This document shows, one piece after another, positions 1-11,387 of a stretch of DNA of 62,886 bases (position 1 is its first letter; every line of letters begins with the position of its first letter). The position numbers were made by a program, and so were the translations under genes. The stretch lies in NCBI RefSeq assembly GCF_022678645.1, contig NZ_JALBWV010000055.1:1-62886 (forward strand), in the 5' to 3' direction. The notes beneath the pieces are model-generated. The model did not search any database. It saw only the letters and a list, made by a program, of their open reading frames with translations, and was not told the origin of the DNA. Source of the stretch: Saccharopolyspora soli (GTDB lineage Bacteria > Actinomycetota > Actinomycetes > Mycobacteriales > Pseudonocardiaceae).

Positions 1-200
1 AACCGCGCAGTCAGGGGCATAAAAGAACACTAACCAAAACAGTCCACTGTTGAGTTCTCAAAGAACACACCCACACCAGACCAAACACATCCAGCAGAGC
101 ATTTCCTCTGTCACGAGCCACGACACTACCACCCGAAGGTAGAAGCTTGGTTCGCGACCCCGCATCAGCCCCCGGCCCGATTTCCCGGCCCGTGTCGCGC
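1..200 (-). promoter_or_regulatory. Leader of a leftward rRNA operon (16S gene outside window)
   Basis: Read on the minus strand, bases 67-48 give TGTTCTTTGAGAACTCAACA, the boxA-type antitermination and processing element found in actinobacterial rRNA leaders and spacers. A second TGTTCTTTTATGCCCC-like stretch follows near base 27. The upstream side is closed by a protein gene rather than rRNA, so this is the leader before 16S, not the 16S-23S spacer. A TAAATT -10-like hexamer lies at 217-212 in an AT-rich patch unlike its surroundings, but no convincing -35 partner was found. No mature 16S sequence is present. Confidence 0.6.
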
Positions 201-271
201 TGACGTGGAATAATTTACACACCCTCAAAACACCGCCGAACACCACCCCCCTCTAGACGCAAAACACCAGG

Positions 272-688
272 TCAGGTTGGTAGTTCGAGGTCGAGGAGCG
301 CAACCAACTCGGTGACCGTGGAAGCGACGTCTCGGTGGTGGACGCCGACCATTCCCGCCGCAACCGCACCCACCACGTTGCGGTGGAGATCGTCGACGAA
401 CACGCACTGCCGCGGTTCGAGTCCCAACCGGCGTGCGGTCAACAGGTAGATACCGGCGTTCGGCTTCGCGACACCGACCGCCCCGGAGAGCACGACGGTG
501 TCGAACAACCCCATCACCTCCGGGTCGCCGAGGGCGTCGGCGTTGGACACCAAGGCCGTGTTGATTCCGGATCGCCGAGCACATCGGACGACATCGAACA
601 GCGGCGGTGCACCCGAGATCGCGTCACCTGGGTCGTCGAGCACCCCGGCGTAATCCAACAGCAGTCCCTTGAGCTCCACGAGCTGCAC
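272..688 (-). CDS. Small HAD-family hydrolase
   Basis: A 138-residue haloacid dehalogenase-fold protein. Motif I is LLLDYAGVLDD near residues 9-19, with the nucleophile Asp present but the usual second Asp at +2 replaced by Ala, as in the DxGGVL-type subgroup. Motif II is LVSNAD, motif III the Lys of GVAKPNAG, and motif IV CVFVDDLHRNV with both metal-binding Asp residues. The family is usually 200 residues or more, so the cap domain is reduced or absent. The start is GTG with no clear ribosome binding site. A phosphatase role is likely from the fold, but the substrate is unknown. It sits between the rRNA leader and the Rv3235-like gene. Confidence 0.8.
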   Translation of the reverse strand: MQLVELKGLLLDYAGVLDDPGDAISGAPPLFDVVRCARRSGINTALVSNADALGDPEVMGLFDTVVLSGAVGVAKPNAGIYLLTARRLGLEPRQCVFVDDLHRNVVGAVAAGMVGVHHRDVASTVTELVALLDLELPT

Positions 689-792
689 GTTAACTCACAC
701 GATCGGGGGGTTCCGCGCCGATGTTGACCGCGATCCGGGGGCAAGTTCCTCAGTAAAGCGGGGGACCAGTCGGCCGACCGCCCGGAGGTGCC

Positions 793-1143
793 ATGACCGC
801 AGTGCTGCCGCTCGAAACGCCCGAGGCCGTCGACGAGTGCAGCGCTTCCGCAGTCGCCGCGTTCGTCGGTGCGCAGGTCTTCGACGTGCTGTCCGGGCGC
901 AAGCCGGTGCACCAGGTTCGGGAGCACGTTTCGGGACACGTCGCCGGGCTGTTGCTGGCGACTCGGTTGCACGCAGCACAGGGCCCGGACTACCGGCTGC
1001 GGTCCGTCCATGCCTGTCCGGTCACCGAGTTCACGGTGGAGGCGTGCATGGTCGTCGGAACGCAGGATCGGGTCCGGGCCCTGGTGCTGCGTGTCGAGCA
1101 GGACAACGGTCAGTGGGTGTGCACCCGGTTGTCCCTGGTCTGA
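793..1143 (+). CDS. Rv3235 family protein (DUF6459-like)
   Basis: A 116-residue soluble protein with no signal peptide or membrane segment. The central region (VGAQVFDVLSGRKPVHQVREH) and the C-terminal pattern of a charged strand ending in VCTRLSLV resemble the actinobacterial Rv3235 family, which sits next to secA in related genomes. It has no known biochemical function. The ATG start is preceded by GGAGGTGCC, a good ribosome binding site. Its TGA stop (1141-1143) directly abuts the secA stop on the opposite strand, with no spacer for a terminator. Confidence 0.72.
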   Translation: MTAVLPLETPEAVDECSASAVAAFVGAQVFDVLSGRKPVHQVREHVSGHVAGLLLATRLHAAQGPDYRLRSVHACPVTEFTVEACMVVGTQDRVRALVLRVEQDNGQWVCTRLSLV

Positions 1144-4002
<2,859 letters not shown>

Positions 4003-4123
4003 CCGGTCGACCTCACTAGCTGATCGTGACGCGTCCGTCACGGACGCTTTGTGGTCATCGTATTAGAGCTGGTGGTGGGGACATATCCGCCCGGTGCGGT
4101 CCGGCTGGCGGACCCCCACACGC

Positions 4124-4161
4124 GGCTGTCCCCCGCGAACCACGGTACGCGGGGGACAGCC
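4124..4161 (-). terminator. Strong hairpin after hpf
   Basis: Perfect 14-base inverted repeat, GGCTGTCCCCCGCG (4124-4137) and its complement (4148-4161), with a 10-base loop; a fifteenth pair is possible. It lies 30 bases past the hpf stop, in the hpf-secA gap. No U-tract follows, so it is the L-shaped type common in actinomycetes. Confidence 0.75.
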
Positions 4162-4190
4162 GTTCGGGTCGGCGTTGGCGCAGACTCGCC

Positions 4191-4868
4191 CTACAGGGCT
4201 TCGGCCAACCTGATAACGCCGTAGTCGAATCCCTTCCTCCGATAGACCACGCAGGGCCTACCGCTGTCGGCGTCGGAGAACAGGTAGAAGTCGTGTCCGA
4301 CCAGTTCCATCTGGTAGAGGGCCTGGTCAACCGTCATCGGCTGGGCCGGGTGCTCCTTCTCGCGGACGATGCGGCCGGGTTCGTACCCGTCTTCCGCGGC
4401 CATCCGTTGTTCGGGCACTTCGGCGGTGTACTCGGCTGCTTCCTGGGGCGCTTCCAGCAGCGCGGTCCGGCCTTCGGCCGCGGCGGCCCCCTGACCCATC
4501 ACCACGGGCCGATCCGCCATCGCTGCGGTCGCCTCTGCCACGGAAGTCGGGTTGTGCTGTCCGTAGTGCACCTTTCTGCGGTCGTGCATGCGCCGGAGTC
4601 TGCTCTCCAGCTTGGTCGTGGCGGCGTCGAGTGCGGCGTAGAAGTCGCCTGCGCAGGCTTCGGCCCGTACTGGCGTGCCCTTGCCCATCAAAGTGATCTC
4701 GACTCGCTGGCAGTTCTTGGCCTGTCGCGGATTGCGCTCGTGGAACAGTTCCACGTCCGCCCGGATGGCCTTCTTGTTGTACCGCTCAAGCCGGGTCAAC
4801 TTCGCATTGACGTGCTCCCGGTAGTGCTCGGGAACTTCGACGTTGCGACCCTTGACGACGATATCCAT
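4191..4868 (-). CDS. hpf: Long-form ribosome hibernation promoting factor
   Basis: Binds the 30S decoding region and drives 100S ribosome dimer formation in resting cells. The N-terminal half (residues 1-105) is the S30AE/YfiA fold: MDIVVKGRNVEVPEHYREHV, a central basic helix and RLRRMHDRRKVHYG. After a linker of about 55 residues rich in Ala and Glu comes the C-terminal dimerisation domain typical of long HPF (about 165-225), with VDQALYQMELVGHDFYLF and GRPCVVYRRKGFDYGVI. At 225 residues it fits the long form. The ATG follows GGAGGTCGTGA, a strong ribosome binding site. It lies between comF and secA, as in mycobacteria. Confidence 0.95.
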   Translation of the reverse strand: MDIVVKGRNVEVPEHYREHVNAKLTRLERYNKKAIRADVELFHERNPRQAKNCQRVEITLMGKGTPVRAEACAGDFYAALDAATTKLESRLRRMHDRRKVHYGQHNPTSVAEATAAMADRPVVMGQGAAAAEGRTALLEAPQEAAEYTAEVPEQRMAAEDGYEPGRIVREKEHPAQPMTVDQALYQMELVGHDFYLFSDADSGRPCVVYRRKGFDYGVIRLAEAL

Positions 4869-5288
4869 TCACGACCTCCGTTCCTTGCGTGCTCCGTAGG
4901 CGAGGTGTGCACGGGGCGCCGGGGAACGGCCGATCAGCTCACTTCCGGCGCCAGGGACATGAGTTTCGCTCCTTTCCCTCCGCCTGGGGAGGCTGGATTG
5001 AGTGGCACGTTAGCTCGGTTTATCGATTTGTGACACCCCCCGAGTCGGGCGAAGTCAAGCGGCCACCGAGAGTGATTGGTGCCAACGTTCGAAGCAGGCT
5101 GAACCTGGTTGCGGACGGTGTTCGGGACACCCCACCGACCCCGTTTTTCACCCGTTCGGGCCCCTTGCGCGGTAGCTCCCCGCGAGCTGGTCGAGGCGGC
5201 GGTTTCTGCCTGCTCACAACAGGAAAACGAGTGACCGGCAGGTGAAGTTCCCGAGGCCGTTCGGGTAACAACAAACCACCCGAATGCC
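4869..5288. other. 420-base gap between comF and hpf
   Basis: No supported gene. The comF terminator candidate is at 5260-5284. On the minus strand a TTGACT lies at about 5058-5053, a possible -35 for hpf, but the hexamer 17 bases on (TGTCAC) is a poor -10. A plus-strand reading frame of 118 codons here has no family features and was not called. Confidence 0.5.
5260..5284 (-). terminator. Hairpin just after comF
   Basis: TTCGGGT (5260-5266) pairs perfectly with ACCCGAA (5278-5284) across an 11-base A/C-rich loop, 4 bases past the comF stop. It likely ends the mtrA-mtrB-lpqB-comF transcript. No U-tract follows. Confidence 0.5.
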
Positions 5289-5975
5289 TCAGTTGGCCGT
5301 TGCGGTCAGGCTGAGCACCGCCGCGACCCGGACATTCGCGGTTTCGAGCGCCGCCAACGCGCTCGCGACCGTCGCGGCAGTGGTGATGACGTCGTCGAGC
5401 AGCGCGACTTGCGCCGCTGGTGGGGGAAGACGACCTGTCTGGACGAGCACTCGGCCGGACAGGTTGCGTACTCGTTCGGCGGCGTCCAGCCCAGCCGAGT
5501 CCGCCGCCCGGCGAGCGGTGATCAAGCAGTCCGCGACGGCCGTCCGGCAGCCGGACGCGGTCAGTGCGGCGGCCATCCGGTGCGCGATGCGGGACATGTG
5601 CGCGCCGCCTCGGCGGCGGGACGCGATCGCCCGCGACGGCGCGGGCACCAGCCACCAGTCGTCGTCGAGCTGGTGTTCCGCGGTGATCGCGCGCAACCCC
5701 ACCGCGAGGTGTCCGGCCAGCGGCTCGGCGAGGTAGCGGCGGCCGGACTCCTTGTAGGCGAGCACCGCGCGGCGCGCAGCGCCCCGGTAGCGGCCGAGCG
5801 CGTACACCGGCGGGCCGGGTTCCAGCAGCGGACGTTCGACGTGCCGCAGCCCGCCCAGCTCTCGCGAGCAGCCTCGGCACCAAGCCGTGCCCACGTCGTC
5901 GCAGCCAGCGCAGCGCAGCGGCATCAGCAGGTCGACCAGGCCGGAAAACCCGGCACCGAGCCAGGTGGTGCGCAT
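5289..5975 (-). CDS. ComF family phosphoribosyltransferase-like protein
   Basis: A 228-residue ComF/GntX-family protein. The N-terminus has paired cysteines (CAGC near 22-25, CRGC near 33-36) forming a zinc-ribbon-like element. The C-terminal half is a type I phosphoribosyltransferase fold with the PRPP-binding loop VALLDDVITTAAT near 190-202. In Bacillus ComF has a role in DNA uptake; in actinomycetes the function is not established. The ATG at 5975 is the only start that places the CxxC region correctly. A longer open frame continues upstream but overlaps lpqB in another phase and is not coding. It lies 77 bases after lpqB on the same strand. Confidence 0.88.
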   Translation of the reverse strand: MRTTWLGAGFSGLVDLLMPLRCAGCDDVGTAWCRGCSRELGGLRHVERPLLEPGPPVYALGRYRGAARRAVLAYKESGRRYLAEPLAGHLAVGLRAITAEHQLDDDWWLVPAPSRAIASRRRGGAHMSRIAHRMAAALTASGCRTAVADCLITARRAADSAGLDAAERVRNLSGRVLVQTGRLPPPAAQVALLDDVITTAATVASALAALETANVRVAAVLSLTATAN

Positions 5976-6052
5976 CGGCCGATCATGGCGCGGATCGCCA
6001 TTCCGACTCACCGACGCGTGTCGGGCAGCAGGCGAGGTCGGCCCCAGTCGCG

Positions 6053-7777
6053 CTAGCCCGGGAAGAACGGGATGGAGCCACCGCGGATCGGGACCTGCAG
6101 GAGCGACCAGACGTCGTCGGTGTCCCGCGATTCCCACAGCCCGCTTCGATCGGCGACGACCACGCGGGCGCCCGAGCCGACCGTGACCGCGGTCAGCGGT
6201 TGGCCGAGGTTCGCCGCGGTGTACGGGTCCCAGCGGAAACCGTCGACCGACACCTCGTAGACCGGCGTGGCGTTGCTGTCGGTGATGGCGACCAGCGAGT
6301 CGTTCTCCCGCCACTCGACGCCGGTGATCCGCACGCCCTCCGGTGATGGCAGCGAGATGGCACGTTGCAGCACGGCGTGACCGCCTTCGTCGGACACCCC
6401 GGCGACCACGATCTGCCCATCGATCACCGCCGCGACCCGAGTTCCGTCGCGGGACAGCCGCAGATCGGTGATCGACCGACCGCCGGTGAGCTGCCTGGCG
6501 TCGACCGACTGCGGCGTCCAGCTGTTGCCGCCGCTGCTCAGTGCCCGCACCACGTCGCGACCGTCCACAACGGTCCACACCTCGGATTTCCCGCGCCAGG
6601 TCGGCTTGCTCATGTAGGCGCCGACGGTCGGCAGTTCGGGCAGGTAACCGCCGTAGGGGCCGACCCGCAGCACGACGCCGCCGGGCCGTCTGGCGACGGC
6701 CGCGATCTGGCTGCCGTCGGCCGACTGACCAGCCCGGACCACCTCGTACTCGCCGGAGCCCGCCGGGCCGGGGATCGGTTGCGCGGCCCGGTCCAGCGTC
6801 ACCAGCCGCTCGTCGACCACGGCCAGTCCGGGCAGGTCGGGGCGCGCGACGTTGTTGGCCTCGTACGGCACGAGGTCGGTTGGCCGCAGGTCCTGCACGT
6901 CCGGCAGCAGCGGCAGGCCCTCCTCCTTGATCCGCACCCGCGCGTTGCTGACGGTCTGCAGGGAGAACACGACCTGGGCGGCGATCAGCCGCCGGTTCTC
7001 GCGCGGCACGTCGCCGAGATCGCTGAGGTTGACCTCCAACGCGCCGTCCCTGGCTTCGCTGGTGTTCGTCTTGGGGTGCACGCCAGGCGGGATCGCGGTG
7101 TTCACCGCCGACCGCAGTCCCTCCGACGGGCCGGTGGTCAGCAGGTCGATGACCCGCCTCGGCAGCGTGCTCGCCGGTTGCGACACCACGTAGCGCAGAT
7201 CCGGGACGACGCCGGTCGAATCGTGGTCCAGGAAGTAGATCGGCACCGGGCGGTAGACCGCGTTGAACGAGCCCCTGCTGGCGACGAGTTCGGGCGGTGG
7301 GGTCGCGATGCGCCACTGCCCGTCCGGCTGGCGCTCCACCCGCATCTGGATCTGGTACTCACCGACCTCCGGCACGAAGGACGAGTCCGGCAGCAGCCGC
7401 CCGACCTTGTCGGCCTGCAGGGTGACCATCTGCACGCCGTCGGGCAGCGGCATCGGCTGCGGTGCCGGGATGGTGTCGACGTTGTCCACGATCAACAAAC
7501 CCGGCAGCGGGCCCCAGCTCTGGTGCGCCGCCGGGGTGAGGTGCAGTCGGGCGGCTTCGTGGTTGCTTTCCGGGGCGGCGGCCAAGTCGACGAAGCTGCG
7601 CACCAGGGCGAGCGGATCGGCGCCGCTCGGTGGGGGGCTCACTGGTGCGGTCGCGTTGCTCTCGTCGACTTCCTTGACCGCTTTGGGGTTCGAGCTCTGC
7701 GGGATCGACGCGCAGGCCGACAGACCGAGCAGCAGGACCACGAGCGCCGCCAGTCGGCGGGCGGAGCGCACGCCCAT
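6053..7777 (-). CDS. lpqB: Lipoprotein LpqB (MtrAB-associated)
   Basis: Membrane-anchored lipoprotein that in mycobacteria interacts with the extracellular part of MtrB and modulates MtrA phosphorylation. The signal peptide is MGVRSARRL followed by a hydrophobic stretch and the lipobox LSAC, with lipidated Cys22. The middle (about 170-310) is a GerMN-type domain containing ALEVNLSDLG. The C-terminal 260 residues are repeated beta-strand segments with RLSRDGTRVAAVIDG and VEWRENDSLVAIT, a beta-propeller. The 574-residue length fits the family. Its start codon overlaps the mtrB stop by one base (ATGA), so the two are translationally coupled. Confidence 0.95.
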   Translation of the reverse strand: MGVRSARRLAALVVLLLGLSACASIPQSSNPKAVKEVDESNATAPVSPPPSGADPLALVRSFVDLAAAPESNHEAARLHLTPAAHQSWGPLPGLLIVDNVDTIPAPQPMPLPDGVQMVTLQADKVGRLLPDSSFVPEVGEYQIQMRVERQPDGQWRIATPPPELVASRGSFNAVYRPVPIYFLDHDSTGVVPDLRYVVSQPASTLPRRVIDLLTTGPSEGLRSAVNTAIPPGVHPKTNTSEARDGALEVNLSDLGDVPRENRRLIAAQVVFSLQTVSNARVRIKEEGLPLLPDVQDLRPTDLVPYEANNVARPDLPGLAVVDERLVTLDRAAQPIPGPAGSGEYEVVRAGQSADGSQIAAVARRPGGVVLRVGPYGGYLPELPTVGAYMSKPTWRGKSEVWTVVDGRDVVRALSSGGNSWTPQSVDARQLTGGRSITDLRLSRDGTRVAAVIDGQIVVAGVSDEGGHAVLQRAISLPSPEGVRITGVEWRENDSLVAITDSNATPVYEVSVDGFRWDPYTAANLGQPLTAVTVGSGARVVVADRSGLWESRDTDDVWSLLQVPIRGGSIPFFPG

Positions 7778-9528
7778 CAGTTGCCCTCCCAGGTCTTCTC
7801 GGACAACCGCGCCGGTCCCTGGTCGCGGATCTCCACCTCGCCGGTCTCCCCGTCCTGCGGCGGGTCGAATCCGGCGGCCAGCAGCGCTTCAGGCGCGGCG
7901 ATGCGGCGGGTACCCGGCAGCGGCAGCGGACTGCCGTCGAACGCCTCGCCCGGCCGTCGGGGCAGGGTGACGCGGAAGCACGAACCTTCGCCGGGCTCAC
8001 CCCACGCGTCGAGCGCACCGCCGTGCAACCGGGCGTCCTCCTGGCTGATCGACAGCCCGAGGCCGGTGCCGCCGGTGCGCCGGTTTCGCGACGGGTCAGC
8101 CCGCCAGAAGCGGGTGAACACCAGCTCGGCTTCGCCAGCGCGCAGGCCGACACCGTAGTCCCGCACCGTGATCGCGACCGCTTGTTCGTTGCTGCCGAAG
8201 CGGATTTCCACCGGTCCGCCTTCGGCGTGGTCGATCGCGTTGGCCACCAGGTTGCGCATGATCCGCTCCACCCGGCGGGCGTCGGCGACGATGGTGAGCT
8301 CCGAATCCGCGGTGGTCGGCGCGATCACCCGCAGCTCCACGCCGCTGGTGTCGGCGATCGCGCGCAGCGACTCCACGGCGCGGTCCACGATCTCGGTCAG
8401 GTCCAACTGCTCTGCGGCCAGGTCGGCGACCCCGGCATCCAGCCGGGAGATCTCCAGCAGGTCGGCCAGTAGCAGTTCGAACCGGTCGAGTTCGTCCACC
8501 AGCAGCTCGGTCGACCGGGACAGACCGGGCGGGAACTCCTCGCGGGAAGCGTGCAGCACATCGGCGGCCATCCGCACGGTGGTCAACGGGGTGCGCAGTT
8601 CGTGCGAAACGTCCGAGGTGAACCGGCGTTGCAGCTGGCCGAACTCCTCCAGCTGCGTGATCTGCTGCTTGAGGCTGTCGGCCATCTCGTTGAACGACTC
8701 GGCCAGCCGGGCCACGTCGTCCTCGCCGATCACCCGCATCCGCTTGTCCAGGTCACCTTCGGCGAGCTCCTCGGCGATCTGCGCGGCCTGCCGCACCGGA
8801 CGAACCACCTGGCGGGTCACCAGGTTCGTGATAGCACCCACCATCACCAGCAGGACGGCGCCGCCGAGCAGCAGGGTCTGCTGCACGACGACGAGGGTGC
8901 GCTGTTCGGCGGTCAGCGGGAACAGCAGATAAGCCTGCAACGGCCGGGTAGCGCTGCTCACCGGGGTCCCCACGGCCAGCATCGTGACCGGACCGTTGTC
9001 GGTCTCCACTGTGGTGATCTTGGTGGCCAGCTGGCCGCGTTCGACGAACTGGCGGAGGTCCGGCGGCACGTCGTCGATCGGGCCAGCCGCCGGTTGCTGC
9101 CGTCGATCGCCCGGCGCGTGCCCGTCGACCAGCACCGGCTCGAAGGCTCCGGCCACCGTCTCGGTGGTGGACTGCCCGGAAGACGTGGTCGTCAACCGGT
9201 TCAGCGCCGCTTGCAGCTGTTCGGAGACGTTGTCCGAGTTCGGGTCGACCGCGGTCAGCTCGCGTTCCAGGATCGGTTGGCTGTACTCGGCCTGCGCGAT
9301 CGCGGCGTTCTCCTTGGCGGCCACCAGCTGCGAGGTGATCTGCCATTGCAGCACCATGCCCAGCACGAAGATCACGGCCAACGACAAGGCGAGCGTGCTC
9401 ACCACGACGCGCAGCTGCATCGACCGCCGCCACAGCGCTTCGAAGCGGTGCCACCGGTCGCGGAGCTCCTCGCGGGCACGACAGATCAACCGCCGCACCA
9501 CGCGGCCTCGACGTGCCAACACGCTCAC
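7777..9528 (-). CDS. mtrB: Sensor histidine kinase MtrB
   Basis: Membrane sensor kinase of MtrAB, which controls cell division and wall homeostasis. From the chosen start it has a basic cytoplasmic N-terminus, membrane segment 1 (about 43-61), an extracellular domain of about 155 residues, membrane segment 2 (about 217-236), a HAMP domain, the H-box DVSHELRTPLTTV with phospho-acceptor His309, an N-box LVANAIDHAEGG, and G-boxes DYGVGL and GGTGLGLSI. The GTG at 9528 is preferred because CGAGGGACGGTTGCA provides a ribosome binding site. A GTG at 9561 would add 11 residues but has none. It is separated from mtrA by an unusually long gap containing hairpins. Confidence 0.95.
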   Translation of the reverse strand: MSVLARRGRVVRRLICRAREELRDRWHRFEALWRRSMQLRVVVSTLALSLAVIFVLGMVLQWQITSQLVAAKENAAIAQAEYSQPILERELTAVDPNSDNVSEQLQAALNRLTTTSSGQSTTETVAGAFEPVLVDGHAPGDRRQQPAAGPIDDVPPDLRQFVERGQLATKITTVETDNGPVTMLAVGTPVSSATRPLQAYLLFPLTAEQRTLVVVQQTLLLGGAVLLVMVGAITNLVTRQVVRPVRQAAQIAEELAEGDLDKRMRVIGEDDVARLAESFNEMADSLKQQITQLEEFGQLQRRFTSDVSHELRTPLTTVRMAADVLHASREEFPPGLSRSTELLVDELDRFELLLADLLEISRLDAGVADLAAEQLDLTEIVDRAVESLRAIADTSGVELRVIAPTTADSELTIVADARRVERIMRNLVANAIDHAEGGPVEIRFGSNEQAVAITVRDYGVGLRAGEAELVFTRFWRADPSRNRRTGGTGLGLSISQEDARLHGGALDAWGEPGEGSCFRVTLPRRPGEAFDGSPLPLPGTRRIAAPEALLAAGFDPPQDGETGEVEIRDQGPARLSEKTWEGN

Positions 9529-9687
9529 TGCAACCGTCCCTCGGGGCCCCTCCACAACCACGACCGGCTAGCAACTGTGCCAAAAGCCCGGTCCGCGGCT
9601 TGCACCGACCACCCGTAGGTTGCGCTGCGCTTCGACGTGGACAGCGCACGGCGAGGTGGCGTCCGAAGGCCCACAGCACGCAACGCC

Positions 9688-9730
9688 GGGCGATTGCCCG
9701 AGAACAGCGCCTGTCCCGCGAACAGGCGCT
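9688..9730 (-). other. Hairpins in the mtrA-mtrB gap
   Basis: AGCGCCTGT (9706-9714) pairs perfectly with ACAGGCGCT (9722-9730) over a 7-base loop, and a smaller GGGC-GATT-GCCC stem lies at 9689-9700. Both sit in the 219-base stretch between the mtrA stop and the mtrB start, on the same transcript. They could be a partial terminator or an RNA processing or stability element that sets the MtrA:MtrB ratio. Confidence 0.5.
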
Positions 9731-9747
9731 CCGACATGGTCACCGCA

Positions 9748-10434
9748 TCACGGCGGGCCAGCTTTGTAGCCGACACCGCGGACCGTGAGCACCACCTCGG
9801 GACGCTCCGGGTCGCGCTCCACTTTCGAACGCAGGCGCTGGACGTGCACGTTGACCAACCGGGTGTCGGCGGCATGCCGGTAACCCCACACCTGCTCCAG
9901 CAGGACCTCGCGGGTGAAGACCTGGCGCGGCTTGCGGGCCAACGCCACCAGCAGGTCGAACTCCAGCGGGGTCAACGCGATGGGCTGGCCCTCGCGGGTC
10001 ACCTCGTGGCCGGGCACGTCGATGGTCACATCGCCGATGGTGAGCACCTCGGCTGGCTCCGCGTCAGTCCGCCGCAGCCGAGCACGCAGCCGGGCGACCA
10101 GTTCCTTCGGCTTGAAGGGTTTGACGACGTAGTCGTCGGCGCCGGACTCCAGGCCCAGCACCACGTCCACCGTGTCGCTCTTCGCCGTCAGCATCACGAT
10201 CGGCACGACGGACTCGGTGCGGATGGCCTTGCAGACGTCGATGCCGTTCATCCCGGGTAGCATCAAATCCAGCAGGACCAGGTCGGGTTTGAGCTCCCGC
10301 AGGGCAGGCATCGCCTTGGTACCGTCGCTGACGACGGCAGTCTCGAACCCTTCTCCTCGGAGCACGATGGTCAGCATTTCGGCCAGGGCCGGATCATCGT
10401 CCACCACGAGCACGCGTGCCTTCATGGCCAACAT
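9748..10434 (-). CDS. mtrA: Response regulator MtrA
   Basis: OmpR-type transcription regulator, essential in mycobacteria, controlling replication, division and wall-remodelling genes. The 228-residue protein has a receiver domain with acidic pair DDD near 12-14, phospho-acceptor Asp56 in LVLLDLMLPG, the conserved Lys of VVKPFKP near 105, and a C-terminal winged-helix domain with GYRHAADTRLVNVHVQRLRSK and VRGVGYKAGPP. Identity to mycobacterial MtrA is very high by eye. Two ATGs (10434 and 10425) are possible; neither has a clear ribosome binding site, and the outer one is given. The open frame extends far upstream but the added residues are not MtrA-like. Confidence 0.97.
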   Translation of the reverse strand: MLAMKARVLVVDDDPALAEMLTIVLRGEGFETAVVSDGTKAMPALRELKPDLVLLDLMLPGMNGIDVCKAIRTESVVPIVMLTAKSDTVDVVLGLESGADDYVVKPFKPKELVARLRARLRRTDAEPAEVLTIGDVTIDVPGHEVTREGQPIALTPLEFDLLVALARKPRQVFTREVLLEQVWGYRHAADTRLVNVHVQRLRSKVERDPERPEVVLTVRGVGYKAGPP

Positions 10435-10634
10435 GGTTGCACTAGTCACTCGACTGCTGTGCATCCACCCGCTGATCGTCGCCGCAGGTCGCGGCACAGA
10501 GACCGGATCGGCCCAATGGGTACCGCTGAATGGAGCAGATGGCGCGGAAGTCCAGGCGCTGGCGATCGAACGTCGCAGCGCAGGCGACACACGTTGTCCT
10601 GCAACGTGGTTCCGACGACGTGCACTTCGGACGG

Positions 10635-11279
10635 TTATGCCAGGACGTGCTCGTCGACGATAGCGCCGAAGTCGACCTCGCTGGCGCCGTCCACCACGAT
10701 CCACGGTGACCACCAGTGCTCAGCCGCGAGCTCTGCGTACACCTCGCCGCAGCGCTGCTGCAACGAGGCATCGGATTCGAAGTTGTCCCGCTGCCGGTCC
10801 ACTTCGGTCCGCTCGCGGTGCTCAGCTCGGCGGGCCGCCAGCTCCGTCGACACCTGCAGCAGGATCTGGAGATCGGGCTTCGGCAGCGCGAAGCGCGTCA
10901 CCTCCAGCTCGTGGACCCAGGCGACGAAGTCGCCGTGGCTGTTCTGGTGGAGCCGAGCGGCGCCGTAGGCGGCGTTCGAGGCGACGTAGCGATCGAGGAG
11001 GACGACGTCGTGCGCGCGGAGGTCCGCGCGCAGCGAGGCCGCCGCGGCGCGGCGGTCGAGCGCGTATAGGACCGCCATGCCGTGCACGGAGTCGCCGAGG
11101 TCGCCGTGGCGGCCGCGGAGCGCCTCGGCGACGAGCTCGGCGTGGACGTCGTCGGCGTAGCGCGGGAACGCCGCGCGTGCCACGGAGTGGCCGCGAGCGG
11201 TCAGCTCCGCCTCGATCCCGTTGGCGAGCGTGCGCTTGCCCGCGCCGTCCAGCCCCTCGATGACGATCAGTCGACCCAC
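10635..11279 (-). CDS. tmk: Thymidylate kinase
   Basis: Phosphorylates dTMP to dTDP in the dTTP pathway. The P-loop is IEGLDGAGKRTL near residues 7-18, with the Arg after Lys typical of actinobacterial enzymes. AFPRY binds substrate, DRYVASNAAYGAARL carries the catalytic DR(Y/H) motif, and the lid region follows LPKPDLQILL. The 214-residue length matches mycobacterial Tmk exactly. The start is GTG at 11279, preceded at 7 bases by a TACCGT -10 box, which predicts a leaderless message. The open frame runs over 190 codons upstream, but those residues do not resemble any Tmk. It lies just upstream of mtrA on the same strand. Confidence 0.92.
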   Translation of the reverse strand: MGRLIVIEGLDGAGKRTLANGIEAELTARGHSVARAAFPRYADDVHAELVAEALRGRHGDLGDSVHGMAVLYALDRRAAAASLRADLRAHDVVLLDRYVASNAAYGAARLHQNSHGDFVAWVHELEVTRFALPKPDLQILLQVSTELAARRAEHRERTEVDRQRDNFESDASLQQRCGEVYAELAAEHWWSPWIVVDGASEVDFGAIVDEHVLA

Positions 11280-11286
11280 ACCGACG

Positions 11287-11292
11287 ACGGTA
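11287..11292 (-). promoter_or_regulatory. -10 box for leaderless tmk
   Basis: TACCGT on the minus strand (TAnnnT consensus), 7 bases before the GTG start, so transcription would begin at or next to the start codon. No clear -35 hexamer. Confidence 0.45.
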
Positions 11293-11371
11293 GTCGAGCG
11301 CACCCACTGTCCGACCGCGTGCCCCGATCTGGTCATCGGCTGGCGAATCCTCTTTTCCAGCAAGCAGATCT

Positions 11372-11383
11372 GTTGTATACAAC
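11372..11383 (+). promoter_or_regulatory. Palindromic operator overlapping the -10 of the OsmC-like gene
   Basis: GTTGTATACAAC is a perfect 12-base palindrome. It contains TATACA (11376-11381), a near-perfect -10 hexamer whose predicted start point (about 11388) is the A of the ATG. A repressor bound here would block RNA polymerase directly. The TTGTATACAA core resembles sites of GntR-family regulators, but no such regulator gene is nearby. Confidence 0.5.
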
Positions 11384-11387
11384 CGGT

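Noticed and set aside
1..271. Small gene on the minus strand within the rRNA leader
   Set aside because: The 62-codon frame overlaps the boxA-type element and has no coding features.
5976..7316. Long minus-strand extension of the comF frame (675 codons in total)
   Set aside because: The extra codons lie inside lpqB in another phase and are Arg/Gly-rich; comF starts at 5975.
6365..8158. 597-codon plus-strand frame over lpqB and mtrB
   Set aside because: Crosses two confirmed genes on the other strand and has no recognisable domain.
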